NCBI GenBank assembly: GCA_950097015.1
Contig: CATNEN010000008.1
Span: forward strand, 4,004,501 to 4,068,500
From: Macrostomum hystrix
Taxonomy: Eukaryota; Platyhelminthes; Macrostomidae
DNA length: 64,000 bases
Direction: 5' to 3'
A model generated the notes under the pieces. It saw nothing but the letters and a program-made list of their open reading frames with translations, did no database searches and was not told the DNA's origin. Positions 1 to 12,290 of this stretch are shown here, in pieces. How positions within the stretch are numbered: position 1 is the stretch's first letter; the number at the start of each line of letters is the position of its first letter. The position numbers were made by a program, and so were the translations under genes.

Positions 1-3000
1 CCAGCCCGCTACGGCGCCGGAGTTGTCGTGACCGACTCGCAGCTTGAACGGCGTGCCAACCAGCGGGGTGTGGATCTTGAAGGTGTCCACCTTGCCGCGC
101 TCGAAGCTTCCTCGAACGGCGTCAAGAAAGATGTCCTCCGACTTGGCCTTGTCGCCGTAGAGAGCCAAGTAGACTTTGGCATCGGTGCCGGCGCTCTGCT
201 TGTTGCCAGTGTGCACTTCTACGGACCATTCCTCCTCTGACGGCGGGTGGATGAGATTGGATGGTGCTGGACTGGCTGCGATTCTAACTGGGGCTTCCTG
301 CTGCGATTCTAACTGGGGCTTCCTGCTGCGATTCTAACTGGGGCTTCCTGCTGCGATTCTAACTGGGGCTTCCTGCTGCGATTCTAACTGGGGCTTCCTG
401 CTGCGATTCTAACTGAGGCTTCCTGCTGCGATTCTAACTGGGGCTTCCTGCTGCGATTCTAACTGGGGCTTCCTGCTGCGATTCTAACTGGGGCTTCCTG
501 CTGCGATTCTAACTGGGGCTTCCTGCTGCGATTCTAACTGAGTCTTCCTGCTGCTATTCTAACTGAGTCTTCCTGCTGCTATTCTAACTGAGTCTTCCTG
601 CTGCGATTCTAGCTGGGGCTTCCTGCTGCGATTCTAACTGGGGCTTCCTGCTGCGATTCTAACTGGGGCTTCCTGCTGCGATTCTGGCTGGGGCTTCCTG
701 CTGCGATTCTAACTGGGGCTTCCTGCTGCGATTCTAGCTGGGGCTTCCTGCTGCGATTCTAACTGGGGCTTCCTGCTGCGATTCTAGCTGGGGCTTCCTG
801 CTGCGATTCTAACTGGGCCTTCCTGCTGCGATTCTAACTGGGGCTTCCTGCTGCGATTCTTGCTGGGCCTTCCTGCTGCGATTCTAGCTGGGGCTTCCTG
901 CTGCGATTCTAACTGAGTCTTCCTGCTGCGATTCTAGCTGGGGCTTCCTGCTGCGATTCTAACTGGGCCTTCCTGCTGCGATTCTAACTGGATTTTCCTG
1001 CTGCGATTCTAACTGGGGCTTCCTGCTGCGATTCTAACTGAGTCTTCCTGCTGCGATTCTAACTGAGTATTCCTGCTGCGATTCTAACTGGGGCTTCCTG
1101 CTGCGATTCTAACTGGGGCTTCCTGCTGCGATTCTAACTGAGTCTTCCTGCTGCGATTCTAACTGAGTATTCCTGCTGCGATTCTAACTGGGGCTTCCTG
1201 CTGCGATTCTAACTGAGTATTCCTGCTGCGATTCTAACTGGGGCTTCCTGCTGCGATTCTAGCTGGGCCTTCCTGCTGCGATTCTAACTGGGGCTTCCTG
1301 CTGCGATTCTAACTGAGTATTCCTGCTGCGATTCTAACTGGGGCTTCCTGCTGCGATTCTAGCTGGGCCTTCCTGCTGCGATTCTAACTGGGGCTTCCTG
1401 CTGCGATTCTAACTGAGTATTCCTGCTGCGATTCTAACTGGGGCTTCCTGCTGCGATTCTAACTGTTCCTGCTGCGATTCTAACTGTTCCTGCTGCGATT
1501 CTGGCTAGGGCTTCCTGCTGCGATTCTAACTGGGGCTTCCTGCTGCGATTCTAACTGGGGCTTCCTGCTGCGATTCTAACTGTTCCTGCTGCGATTCTAA
1601 CTGGGGCTTCCTGCTGCGATTCTAACTGTTCCTGTTGCGATTCTAACTGTTCCTGCTGCGATTCTAACTGTTCCTGCTGCGATTCTAACTGTTCCTGCTG
1701 CGATTCTAACTGTTCCTGCTGCGATTCTGGCTGGGGCTTCCTGCTGCGATTCTAACTGTTCCTGCTGCGATTCTAACTGTTCCTGCTGCGATTCTAACTG
1801 TTCCTGCTGCGATTCTGGCTGGGGCTTCCTGCTGCGATTCTAACTGGGGCTTCCTGCTGCGATTATAACTCAGGCTGTTCTCTTTAAAACAAGTTGTGCG
1901 GTCACAACAAAGATTTGTGCTACATTAAACAATGTATTGATCAAGAAATAAGAAAATAAATTGGAATAAAATCGAGAATTCATTCTAACAACAGGTTTTT
2001 CACGTGCATGACTTAATGGAATAAGCGGATGTAGATTGTATTGAGATAGCTACACACGACACTTAGTCTAGAAATTGAACATAAAAAAACTGCAGGACCT
2101 CACCTTCTGGAAAATTAATGGCGAAGGGATATAGTTGCTGAGGCTTTTGATTTTATTATCTGATTAAGAAAACACAATGAACTGTCAAAATCAATCCGAG
2201 AATGCTTACGCTGATCTCTCTGCTTTCTCAGAGATTTGTCTTCCGTCAGAGTCCGCTCGCAGCCGTTCTTCTCATTGAGCCAGTCCTTGCAGACAAACGT
2301 CTGCTCGATGCCAGTCAGCGGGCAGTAGATGACCACCTGGAGATGAATTGGTCAGCTTTCTTGATAGACTACTCAGTGTAGTAGCGCGCATGGGTTTCTA
2401 CGAAAAAAATAACTCATCTGAGTCTAACAGAAGATGAGACGGCTAAAACAGACTGCCATTCAGAGTTTTGTCCTGAGTTTTGACATTTTAATATCAGATT
2501 TTTATGGGACAACGATGCGCGTGGGACCTGACACCGCCCCGGCGCTAGCGCTGACCAACATTTTCTTAGAATGGTATTCTCCCGTCCTTCTACTCCCAGG
2601 GGCCCTAGGTTCCCTCATTTCTGGGCCTTCTCTCTCTCTCACACACACACACAAACACACTGTCTCTTTAACCCGGCCAATACAGTAGAGACTAACTCGA
2701 TCTCAAAGGGGGTCACTGGCAGAGCGGTTAACGCTTTTGCCTCTCGTACCTAAGGTCCCTGAGCTCGATTCCGCGGCGAGGCCACATTCATTTGTGGCGC
2801 AGCCGCGGAGAGAAGGCTTGGGGGCTTGTCGTGCAATATTCACCCTTGAGGGCCAACCTCCAAGGCACAGTGAGAGTGTACACTGCCTGACGATGAGAAA
2901 GTCAGGGCAGATGTACACACCTGTGTGAATGTGTACTTTCGTACAGTGTCCGTGTGCGTGTGTGCTCAGGAGGCAGCGAAATGGGCAGAATTGCCTCCTC

Positions 3001-6000
3001 GCTGGCTGCGGGTCTAGTAGTAGTGTCACCAAATGATTTGCGATTGCCCGCAGCCCTCCTGCAATTATTATTATTACTATTAACCCGATCTGAAGTAACA
3101 AACCGTTTCCAGGTGCCAACCAGGTCCGGGTCCGCTGTTGTCGTGCCCAATGTCCAGCTTGGTAACCGGGGACAGCATGTCCTGCAGGGTGATGGCGAAT
3201 CTGTCGATGCTGCCACGGTCGAACTTGCCGGCCTTCAGCCAGATTTTATCACTTCGCTTTGGCTTTTTGTCCTTTTTGCTCTCGCGGTGCAGCACAATGT
3301 ACACTCGAGACGACGTGCCGGCGTTGGTTCGATCGCTGGTCTTGACTCGAATGTCGTAAGACACATCGGAGCCCTCCTTGTAGGGACCTAGGCTGCTGCC
3401 GGAGCGAACTGGCAAGTCGCGGCAGAGCTTGCGGTCCCCCTCAGCTAGTGAGAACCACTGATAGCAGGGCACTTCGTACACTTTGGACATGGCCAGGTCA
3501 TCAATGATGAGCTTGTCAAGGTACCAGGATGCGGCGAAGCCAAGGTTATTGTGCCAGATGCGCACCTTGGTCAACGGGCCGAGTTCGCGACCTTTGCACA
3601 TGAACTCGTCCACCTGGATCGATTTTAGAAGGTTGCTATTTGAACAATCACCGATAGTCTATTTATGTACCATGCGAAGACCATTGTTAAAAGCAGCAGA
3701 AAATGAATCTAAAGGTACGGAATTGCGAATGCCTACCTGTCCTCGACCAAACGGTTTCTTATTCGACACTGGAACGCTCAGAGCGTAGTCAACTGACACT
3801 CCGGATTCGCCAAACAGTTTAATGAAAACATCGGCATCAGTGCCAGCTCCAGACTTGTTTCCAGTGAAGGCTGTGATTCGGTACGTTGTGGCCTTGGGCA
3901 CAGAAGCGGGGTCTTTGCCGCCCAGCAGTTCTCGGACCACTTGACCGTCTCCCTGCCTACGAGACAGCCACTGTCCGCATGCAAAGTGATACTTCCACTT
4001 GGGGTGCTTGAGATCCGTCACGACCACCCGATCCAAGAACCAGTCGGGCGACCGGCCGGATTCGTCGTGCTGAACGCGGATCTTCTTCAAAGGCCCCACG
4101 CAAGGTGCTTTCAAAACGAAGCGCTGCGTTGAGTTTCTGCGAAATACCGGCTGCTCGTCGTCCGGCGACTTCAGCGCCAGCTTCCTGGTGATGCCGGTGC
4201 GACCATAGATGGTGATGAAGGCCTGAGAGTCTGTGCCGGCGCCCTCCTGATCTCCCGTGACCACCACGACTTCGTAGCTGGTCTTTGTGCAGCGTACAGC
4301 GAACAGCTCCCGACAGGTCTGTCCGTCCTCTTTGTAGAGCGACAGCCAATGGTTGTTGAGGAACATCCAGCTGCGCTTGGTCTGCAGGTTGGTGACCTCG
4401 ACGCTCTGCAGCAGCCAACTGTCGCGCTCCTCAATGCCCGTGTGCTGCGTGTGGTCAGGTTCGGATGAAGCTCACTCATGATCCCTGTTTAAAGAATGCT
4501 CAAGACAACTCAAAACAGACTTGACATCGGCTTTACCTCGATGGACACAGACTCCAGGTCACCCAGATCCGGCAGATTAAATCGAAACGTCTGAGTTGAT
4601 CCGCGACTAAAGCGAAACCGGGCCCGCTTCGCTGTGGACGTCTTCTTAGCCAGACGACGACGGGACATGACGCCCAGGGTGCCGCGCATGGCGAAGTACA
4701 CGGGGGCGTCGGTGCCAGACCCTTTCGAGTCGCTGGTTGTGACCGACACCTTGTAGGTGAAGTCTCGGCGGAGTAGGGCCTCGGATCTAGATTGGCGGGG
4801 TTAGTCTGGTCGTCTGAAATCGAGGTCTCAGATGGAGCTCCTTTTTCCTTATTTGGTTTATCTGGACTTTGGTACGATTTACAGACTTCTAACAGAAGTC
4901 TGTAGTCTTTACTTCTTACAGATTTCTAATCAGGAATTTTCTAAAGGGGGTGAAAATGTTGACAATGTGTTGGAATCGTTGAATGTCTGGACATTATAAA
5001 GACGGTTAGTCTCGATAGGCTATCCAAATCACTTCAAATTTGTATCTTAATAATAAGCAAATAATTGCAGGAGGGCTGCGGGCAATGGCATATCATTCGG
5101 TGACACTAGACCCGCAGCCAGAGAGGATGCCAATTTCGCTTACTCCTGAGCACACAGTCACACAGGTGTGTACATCTGCAAGACGAGCCCCAAGCCTTCT
5201 CTCCACGGCTGCGTCCCAAATAAATGTGGCCTCGCCGCGGAATCGAGCTTAGGACATTGGTGCGAGAGGCGAACGCGCCAACCTCTCTGCCAACTGACCC
5301 CCGAATGTGCATCTTTCACGGGTTTATCCCTTGATCCATGCAATACCATATAAATGCCTCACCTGGACCTGGGCCTCAGGCCAAGTTGTTCAGCCTCGCC
5401 GTTGCGTCCAAACTCGCACCTAGTCGAGCAGACTGGCACCGCTCCACCAGCTGAGCTGGTAAACTTCCGATCGAAGTACTCGACAAGGTGCGGATCACAT
5501 AGTGCCGAGTAGTTGGCTAGCGGGGAGGCTGTCTTTGGGTCAGGGCCGAAACCAGCGTCAATGCGATGATTTGTGGACAGCCGCTCTGGGGGAGACAAAA
5601 GCTTATTGTTTAGAAAGGCCTATACTAGTGACTCGATCGTTACTAACTATTTTGATTCCATGCTTGATTGCTCTCACCTGCATACGGTAGCATCTTGCGC
5701 TTCAGAGACGGCGCCGAACCGCTGCGTCGCTGCTGCTGCTGCTGCAGGCTGCCCAGAGAGATGGCCGGGGACTGCGGCCGGAAATTGCTAACAATAGCAG
5801 CGCGACCCGACACCCGATGCTGATGTCCAGGAGCCTGCGGCGGCCGGCTCAGCACGTGACTAGCCCGGATGAGGTCGAACTCGTCAACCCGAGCGGCGGC
5901 TCCGGCCCCGCGGTAGGCCGGGCCAGTCCTGGCGTAGTTGGAATAATCCAGTTCTCGGGCTCCCTGCGACCAACTGGGCTCAGTGGTTGGGTGGAAACTG

Positions 6001-6050
6001 CCGTTCCTCTCCAGCAGGGTTCTATTCAAATTGGTCAGGTAATCGTGAGT
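1..6050 (-). CDS. LOXHD1: LOXHD1-like multi-PLAT-domain protein (3' end beyond window)
   Basis: Seven exons on the minus strand join in consistent phase: about 6040-5678 (5' border unsure), 5585-5363, 4786-4537, 4444-3737, 3613-3104, 2336-2210 and 236 to beyond base 1. The translation has a low-complexity N-terminal part (short Gln run) followed by tandem PLAT/LH2 domains. Four are complete and a fifth is cut by the window edge. Each shows the family signature: a V.TG...GAGTDA-like strand, a phenylalanine-rich FxRG/FxLxxP turn, IGHDNSG-like and W-L-V strands, and a closing W-L-E/REL segment. PLAT domains bind lipids or membrane proteins; vertebrate LOXHD1, with many PLAT repeats, acts in hair-cell stereocilia. 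Cytosolic or ciliary scaffolding here is inference. The acceptor at 4445 (GCAG) restores the exact 12-residue spacing seen in the neighbouring PLAT repeats. No initiator codon was fixed. Another multi-PLAT family member is possible. Confidence 0.85.
275..1868. repeat. 25-bp minisatellite in LOXHD1-like intron
   Basis: Tandem array with consensus ggggcttcctgctgcgattc plus taact (25 bp). Near the far end, 21-bp units lacking ggc and one more base become common. Single-base variants (gagtct, gagtat, agctg) recur in blocks. It fills most of the intron between the exons ending at 2210 and starting at 236, and begins about 40 bp from the latter's acceptor. Confidence 0.95.
2708..3082 (+). mobile_element. 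SINE-A copy, tRNA-derived, full length
   Basis: About 370 bp. The head is tRNA-like, with a box A-type ggcagagcggttaacgc and a box B-type gagctcgattcc. A conserved body follows (ggcttgggggcttgtcgt, gagtgtacactgcctgacga, gtgtgctcagga), and the tail is attattatta. Other copies lie at 5046-5305, 17180-17551, 25430-25802 and 56645-56931, with fragments at 30880-31020 and 57290-57450. This copy sits in a LOXHD1-like intron, opposite to the gene. A retroposed RNA polymerase III transcript is the natural reading; the partner LINE is unknown. Confidence 0.85.
5046..5305 (-). mobile_element. SINE-A copy with internal deletion
   Basis: Minus-strand copy of the same SINE family in a LOXHD1-like intron. 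It keeps the tail (taataataagcaaataattgc side), the gtgtgactgtgtgctcagga body and the tRNA-like head at the high-coordinate end. It lacks the segment carrying gagtgtacactgcctgac, so it is shorter than the full copies. Confidence 0.8.
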
Positions 6051-6229
6051 TAAAATATTTTCTTTGGGGACTATGGAGTGCGAAATCACAATAAGCAGCC
6101 AATCAATAGATGACGGGCGGAATGGATAATAGAGGTGCAAAAAATAGAAGTACAACACTAGTAAACATCTCAGGACAGTGCAGAGATCACCGAATTCGAA
6201 CATAATTATACTCCGAAGCACGAGAACAG

Positions 6230-8115
6230 AGATTCTACGAAACTACAGGATAACAACAGGTTGCGATATAAAAAAGATAATTAAAATTATCGCTTACTTA
6301 CAATAGTAGAAAGGTTAATTAGCATTTCATCGTAAATGTACATGGTTTTAATTAAAATAACAAATGCATAACATTTGAGCATGCATTACAAATATACATA
6401 AAAAAACATTGATTTTCTTTGCTTGGCAACGATCGAGTTAATAATATGACTCAGAAGAGGAAGCGGTGAAATGCGTTAGCAGCAATTTACCAGGTGGAAT
6501 TAAAAAAGCATTATAAATATTACAGTGTTTCCATAATGCTACAGAGCACATGGAAAAGACTGCACACTTACATTGGATGGTTATCCATGTCTACCTGTGC
6601 CTTTCAGAAGGTGAAGAAAGTGTAAATGAGTATTATTAGCCATTAAGTAGCATCATTTCCTTTTCCCATGTTTTACTACATGGTTTGTTAGACAATAAAA
6701 ACACTTTTAAAGTTAATTTTCATATTTTCATTAATTAATACACAAATGCGCATCATTACTGTTTCGCGTCAAACAAAAAAATCACTTTCAGTTTAATAAG
6801 ATTATTGAGTTTATGCTATTTTTATTGCATATATTAGGAAAGAGATCCATATTGTAGTAATAAATAACAAGCAGTAATAATAAACATTATAAAATATCAA
6901 GTAATAAACTATGTTTGATGACATTTTCTAGAAATCTTACGTTTTTTATTATATTTTGCGTTTATAAATCATAAACACATCAAACCTAGCTTAGCTTGTC
7001 ACAACAAAAACTAAAGAATTTATAAGCTGAAATCGACTACAGTTATTATTTCCCTTTGAAAGAAGCGTTCTTACCTTTTAATGCCTCAGCAAATACATTA
7101 ATTTTTTGTGTATAATTTCAGACTTTGCCACTTACATTCAGAAGTAGTAAACGGTAAGAAATACGAAATTTTCTTATGTTAAAATAAGTACGTTGTTGCC
7201 TGCATCCTTTGTAAACAGTTGCGCATTAAAACAAAGTAGTAAGAAAACTACGAGACCCGTGAATTTTTAAATGCAAAGTTTATTAAAATGCAACAATATA
7301 TACACAATAAATAGTAATTATATGCGTAATGTGTAATGTACTCAATTACATAAACGACAAGATACCGAAGGCAGTGTTTTGCTTTGATCTAGAACTAAAC
7401 TAAAAAACAAAGAACACTTTTTCTTCTCAAACGTGACTGTGAAAAGAAACGAATGTAAACAAGGAACTAAAACAACCAATCGGACCAAGCAGAAATATAA
7501 TTAGCCTACAGCTTGGCCAACTGATTTATTCATGGAAAAATTATGCATAATTATCTTAATACACTTTAAACTGATTAGAAAGTGACTATAAAATTGAGTA
7601 AGTGACGAGATCACGAGTCATTTGACTGGATATATTGTGCGATCATGATAAATAAATGTAAATAAAAGGAAGATCAATACTTCAGGAATGAAGCTTTCTA
7701 TAATTCGTTGAAGCAACAAGTTTTGCAAGTTATATTAACAGAACAGAATTTGATCTGCTTCCAATAAAAAGTTATCAACAGTTTTATGTGAAAAACGTGA
7801 AAACTTCCTATTCGCGCAAGTGTATTTTCCGTGAAAATCTGCCTTTAATAAATTTTCCAAGAAACGAAGTGTCCCGTCCTTCTTTTTCTAGTGGTCCTTG
7901 GATAAAATGTTTTAACGGTTTTGCGAAAAATTAAATACAAATTTATTTGTAGCATAAAACAACTGCAATATATTGTTAATTAGTAAAATTCGTCATTCGG
8001 TCAATCATCAAGATTAAAGACTTCAATAAGGGGTTAGTTTTAGAATTCCGCTATATAATCGTATATATATTTATATTATAATAATATGTATAAAAAATTT
8101 AATTTATAAGTCAGC
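6230..8115. other. AT-rich intergenic spacer
   Basis: Roughly 1.9 kb of AT-rich DNA between the LOXHD1-like gene and the PAN/WSC locus. I see no convincing exon, RNA gene or tandem array. The LOXHD1-like promoter and first exon (minus strand) may lie at the low-coordinate end. Confidence 0.5.
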
Positions 8116-8173
8116 TTTAACTACTCAGACCTCGTAAAAAATTTTAAGTTGTCAGAAACTCGGTGGTTGAGGC

Positions 8174-8476
8174 TCAGCCACGGACAAAGAAGTCGCTGCT
8201 GCTGGCACCGACTAGAGCCGTCGGCAACACGGCGAACTCCAGCAGATGGCACACGCCCTGCTCTCAGTTGAGCACCATCGCCTCGCAGCCGACACCGCAC
8301 AGGATAGCGCACTCAGTAAGTCCACGAACCTTCAGACTCCGGAATGCCGGCGCATCCGGCTTGTTGATGCTGACCAGGGTCCGGTTGCCGGGGAGAAACT
8401 CTTCAGGTGGCAATGTTCGGTGCGACGAGACAATGCTAAATACGCTTGTAATTTGGCAACAAACAACACTACTCAT
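8174..8476 (-). pseudogene. PAN/apple-like reading frame with in-frame TGA
   Basis: From an ATG at 8476 the frame encodes about 70 residues ending in a cysteine pattern TECAILCGVGCEAMVLN, typical of the start of a PAN/apple domain. TGA follows at 8266-8264, then the same frame continues with EQGVCHLLEF and more plausible sequence to a second stop at 8176-8174. Cysteine spacing continues smoothly across the TGA, so the stop looks like a point change (for example CGA to TGA) inside a real domain. Possibilities are a pseudogene, a null allele, an assembly error or readthrough. PAN domains are extracellular protein or carbohydrate binding modules. The GC-rich open frame upstream to 8767 may be 5' coding or UTR. 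It could be a further exon of the WSC gene upstream. Confidence 0.45.
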
Positions 8477-8977
8477 TTTGCTGAGACCTGGACGCTGACT
8501 GGGGCGCTGGAGGGACAGCTCGAGGCGGCGCATACGGCTCTGATTCGTGCCGCATTCGGCGCCCGCCGCGGCCCTGGCAGCGAGACGACCGACTACCAGC
8601 GAGCGCGCCTGATGCGGCCTTCTGTCCTGCTGAGCAAGCGACGCCTGCGGCTTGACTGCACGTCGTCCTGCTGTGGACTCCGCAGGGACCGCGCAGGCTC
8701 GGACAGGGGCGACCGTCTCTTTCATTGACGCGCACGAGCACGCAGCCAGGCAGCCGCCATGAAGCATGTCTCAGAGACCTTGCCTTGAACAGCGTGATTT
8801 GACGCCCTCCCCATTTTGGATACTTTTTTGGTGCTTCTACTATTGTAATGTTTATTATTACAATAGACAAAGTTTTGAAAGGCCGCTTATTGATAGACCG
8901 ATCTCAGGCTACAGCTGTAAGCGGCTTTCAATGATTTTTTTCATTTCAATATGTGCCTTCCCTGATGCCTCCCTTCA

Positions 8978-9472
8978 CTAAGTCGCACTCTCGCTGTACT
9001 GAGCCTGGACGCCTCCGATTGAACTCCTATCGACACATGCTTGATTCGGTTTAAATCTCAGCTCACTGTCATTGAAGGCGTAGCTCAGCTTCAGCACGAT
9101 GTTTCGGAAGTTTGCGCCGCACTTCTGGCTGGGATTTCCGCTGCAGCTTCGCAGACAGTCGGCGTCCGGAGCTCTGCCGTGCCTACCATAGGAGTTGCCG
9201 CAGAGGCACCAGTATATGGCCTGCAGACCCATGAACTCGTAGCCTCCCAGAGCGCAGACACCGGCGCAAAGCTCGTGTGTCATGGAGCCACTGGTCACCG
9301 CCGAATCCACCTGCTCCATGCTCGCGTCGCCAAGCCTGTTGAAGCCGAGGCTCTTCAGTCCATTGAGGTCCCTATCGCTCGCGGAATCCACGAAACAGCC
9401 GAGGCTTGTCAGCTGGATCTGGCGGGCGCGTGTCGCGGAGATCAAGCAGCTCCAGAGGACCAGAAGTCGCAT
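8978..9472 (-). CDS. Secreted WSC-domain protein
   Basis: Single open exon of 164 residues. It starts with a signal peptide (MRLLVLWSCLISATRA) and then a WSC domain at about residues 23-130. The domain has LGCFVD, DS..TSGSMTHELCAGVC, GYEFMGLQ...WCLCG, YGR.G.A..ADC and C.G.....CGANFRNIVL, with all expected cysteines. WSC domains are cysteine-rich putative carbohydrate-binding modules found in yeast wall sensors and in animal secreted or membrane proteins such as polycystin-1 relatives and Kremen. The tail of about 35 residues has no known domain or membrane segment, so secretion is likely. The ATG at 9472 is chosen because it begins the signal peptide. A downstream PAN-like frame on the same strand might be a second exon, but I found no convincing junction. 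Confidence 0.7.
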   Translation of the reverse strand: MRLLVLWSCLISATRARQIQLTSLGCFVDSASDRDLNGLKSLGFNRLGDASMEQVDSAVTSGSMTHELCAGVCALGGYEFMGLQAIYWCLCGNSYGRHGRAPDADCLRSCSGNPSQKCGANFRNIVLKLSYAFNDSELRFKPNQACVDRSSIGGVQAQYSESAT

Positions 9473-9599
9473 CTCAGAAGCTACGATGCCAAATACGGAT
9501 ACGTGGTACCGTATAATTGCTAAGAATGGATCACTGCGCAGACAACTTGGCTGTGGTCAATGAAATTGAGTCCAGACAGCTATAGCCGCACTACAAATT

Positions 9600-9832
9600 T
9601 ACGGCTTGTACAAAAACAATTTCGTCACCTACAGCGCCTCTAACTTTTCTATGTGGGTGTAAGGAATCCCGTGGTGCAGCAGAGTGAGTCTGCTGAGCAC
9701 TGCCTCGGCCTCCAGCAGCTCGTCCGGTGTGAGACACTAAGTATTTAGAATGGTCTTGCGCAGTGACAGTTTGATGTGCTTCATCATTGGCCGCTTCCAG
9801 AAGCCGCCTTATTGCCAAGGTGCGCGTTCAGT
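9600..9832 (-). mobile_element. BEL/Pao-type integrase relic
   Basis: On the minus strand one frame reads GGFWKRPMMKHIKLSLRKTI, a stop, then LTPDELLEAEAVLSRLTLLH and onward to a second stop. This resembles the C-terminal integrase region of BEL/Pao retrotransposons (H-GG-W-E...K..LRK.L....LT..EL.T.L...E..LNSRPL). Internal stops show it is dead. No LTRs were identified around it. Confidence 0.4.
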
Positions 9833-9834
9833 AC

Positions 9835-10880
9835 GATGCACTGCCAGCGATGATCTTACGTGCTGAAGAGTTTTGCGTGTTGATCAGACACACAAAACTC
9901 CCACTTCTAGAGAATGGGGAACAATTGCCTAGGAATTTATAACAGTCACGTGAGACTTACTGCAATTGCTTCTTGTTCCTTGAGTAGTTTGTAGTCTTCT
10001 GGTCTTCGAAAGCCGGCGGTTCTTATTCTCCTAGTACTGATCGACCGTGAAGTATCGGTTCTGTTGCTTCTTGAGTCTTTGTAGTCTTGTCTTCTTTGTT
10101 TTCTTGGAAGCTACTTGAGTTTGTCTGTTGGCCAATAAATGACGAGAGCGAATCAGATTACTTGTCGGTTTCCTCGAGCTCGGAATTCACAATAGAAACG
10201 TGCGCCCTAGTGAACAATTGAAATCTCTCTTGTGTCTCTCTAATAGGTCTTCTTCGTTACCTCCGAAAGATAACGGATAACTCAAATCAAATCAATCAAT
10301 AATCCTCTAGGAATGTATCCTAGGAAACAAGGAGGCCTTTCTCAAATGTATCGACGATAGGTGGCTCTCGTAAACTTAGTTCAATTCAACAACTATTGCT
10401 AGCAATAAATAACTCGGTCTAGTAAAGCGCTTACCACTTGTCTTTCCCTCAGAGATGAGTCCTCTTCTTCGTAAGATGTTTTGAAGTCCGGTGGACCGCT
10501 CCGAGTCTGAATTTTCAGCTCGGATTTTCGCTTGTATTTATAGTAAAATTTTGGGGAAAAACCGGTTCTACTACCGGGTGTTTACATTGGGCATACATGT
10601 TTGCACAGTGAGGTCAGACTTGTTTGATCAGCTGCGTTTTGGGGGTTTTTCAGGTGAACATTACCATATTTGGAATATTGTGTAAATACAGATGCAGAAC
10701 CCGATGAGTCATAATTGTTTGTTTTACCATATTTGGAATTCAAGCAAATACAGCTGTCAAGAACCGGTTCTCCGGTTTCATGTCACATGACTTGTTTCTA
10801 AAAATAGCGCATGACTCATTCCTAAAAATAGATTAAACGTTGTAGACATTACTTTAAGTAGCGCGTTAAGCAAAAGCACA
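9835..10880. other. Non-coding stretch between retroelement relics
   Basis: No credible gene. A segment near 10125-10185 has an AATAAA (ccaataaatgacgag) followed by a GC-richer run, as in an LTR R region. No matching second copy was seen near 12.5-13 kb, so an LTR is not claimed. Confidence 0.3.
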
Positions 10881-10913
10881 TTTTACAACTCTCTACAGTG
10901 CGGCGCAGAAATC

Positions 10914-12290
10914 TTGAAGTTGTCAACTGTCCGATGCTTGCAGTATTCGCGCAGCTTTTTTGAACGTCCTTGCGTTGTCGCTGTAGGGCAGCGAGTCTTT
11001 GCGGCTGTGGCGGCAACGAAGAGTCCGAGTCCGACAGGACTCGCGGCGACAGTCGCGATTCTGGACGAGCAGTTCGGAGCCAAAGTCAACGTGGTGGCGG
11101 AGCGCCACAAGTTTCGGCAGCGCAGTCAGCGTCCGGGTGAAAAGATTGCGGACTTCGTGGCGGCTCTGTATGCTCTGGCTGGCTCATGTGAGTTCCGTGA
11201 CATGATGGAAGAAATGATCCGTGACCAGATCGTGGAGAAGGTCAGCGACAGGCGAATTCGAGAGCGCCTGCTGATCGAGGTCGGCCTGACGCTGCAGAAG
11301 GCAGTGACGCTGAGCCAGCAATGGGATATCAGCATCGCTGAGGCCAGTGCGATAGAGACGGAAGGCGCAGCCGCGGCCGGAGCACAGCTGGAAGAAGAGG
11401 TGAAGAGAGTCCGACTGCAACCCGACAGGGTTGGAGAGAGCTCCAAGTGCGGAGGCGGGCACAACAGACGAGCCCGGTGTCCAGCTGAAGGCAAGAGTTG
11501 TCATGTCTGCGGGAAGGCGAATAATTTCGGCTGGATGTGCAGGTCGCAGGGCGCCAAGGTCGCCGAGGTCACGGACGAGAGCGGCCAAGCCGTGTACATG
11601 GTGCGCGGCGCCGCCAGTCCCGACATCCGCTGCCGGGAGGCTCAAGAAGATGTTGGTGTCCCCAACATGCTTGCGATTCTTCAGTCCCGACGACAAGATC
11701 ATCGTGGCCTTCGACAGCTCCGCGCACGCTCTGGGGGCCGTGCTGATGCAAGACGACAGCGCCGGGGTTCGAAGACCAGTCGCTTTCGCGTCAAGGACCC
11801 TGTCAGCGACCGAGCGGCAAGTACTCCGCATCAGAGAGAGAGGCTCTCGCGTGCATCTTCGCGTGCGAGAGATGGCACTATTTCCTGTTCGGCCGGAGAT
11901 TCGAGCTGCACACGGACCACCAGGCTCTGACGACGCTGCTGTCGACTCAGGGCAGCGGCCACCGGCCTCTGCGGCTTCATCGATGGGCCGACCGCCTGCT
12001 CGCGTACGACTTCCAAGTCTGCCACGTTCCTGGCAAGAAGAACATCGTGCCAGATTTTTTGTCGCGCCACGGCGCTCTCGGAGCAAAATGTCCAAGGCAA
12101 AGCGAAGAAGACTCGACCGAGCTCCAAGTGAATGCCGTACTGCTGTCGGGCGCGCTGGAGATTGTCAGTCCAAGCGAACTGGCCGAGGCATCCCTGCAGG
12201 ACCCGGTGATCAATGAGGCGGTCACAATGACGCTCCAGGGGTGGTCTAACTCCATCAAGCAGCTGAAGCGGAGCAGCAGCCGTTCTGGAG
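10914..12290 (+). pseudogene. Ty3/gypsy-like retrotransposon relic: gag fused to RNase H, RT deleted
   Basis: The first frame (to about 11650) is a retrotransposon Gag. It has a capsid-type segment with ERHKFRQRSQRPGEKIADFV and EEMIRDQIVEKVSDRRIRER, then zinc knuckles ending CHVCGKANNFGWMCRSQ. From about 11668 a different frame begins directly in the Ty3-type RNase H (FFSPDDKIIVAFDSSAHALG, PVAFASRTLS). After another frame change near 11820 it continues SASEREALACIFACERWHYF, ELHTDHQALTTLLS, HVPGKKNIVPDFLSRHG. Protease and the whole reverse transcriptase (YVDD region) are missing, and the integrase stops after its first residues. This is a dead, internally deleted element; no LTR pair was recognised. 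Confidence 0.75.

Noticed and set aside
2703-2790. Genuine tRNA gene
   Set aside because: A and B box-like words are present, but there is no complete cloverleaf and the segment recurs as the head of a dispersed SINE.
2703-3216. Overlapping frames on both strands near 2.7-3.2 kb
   Set aside because: They are inside a SINE-A copy and the antisense of a PLAT exon.
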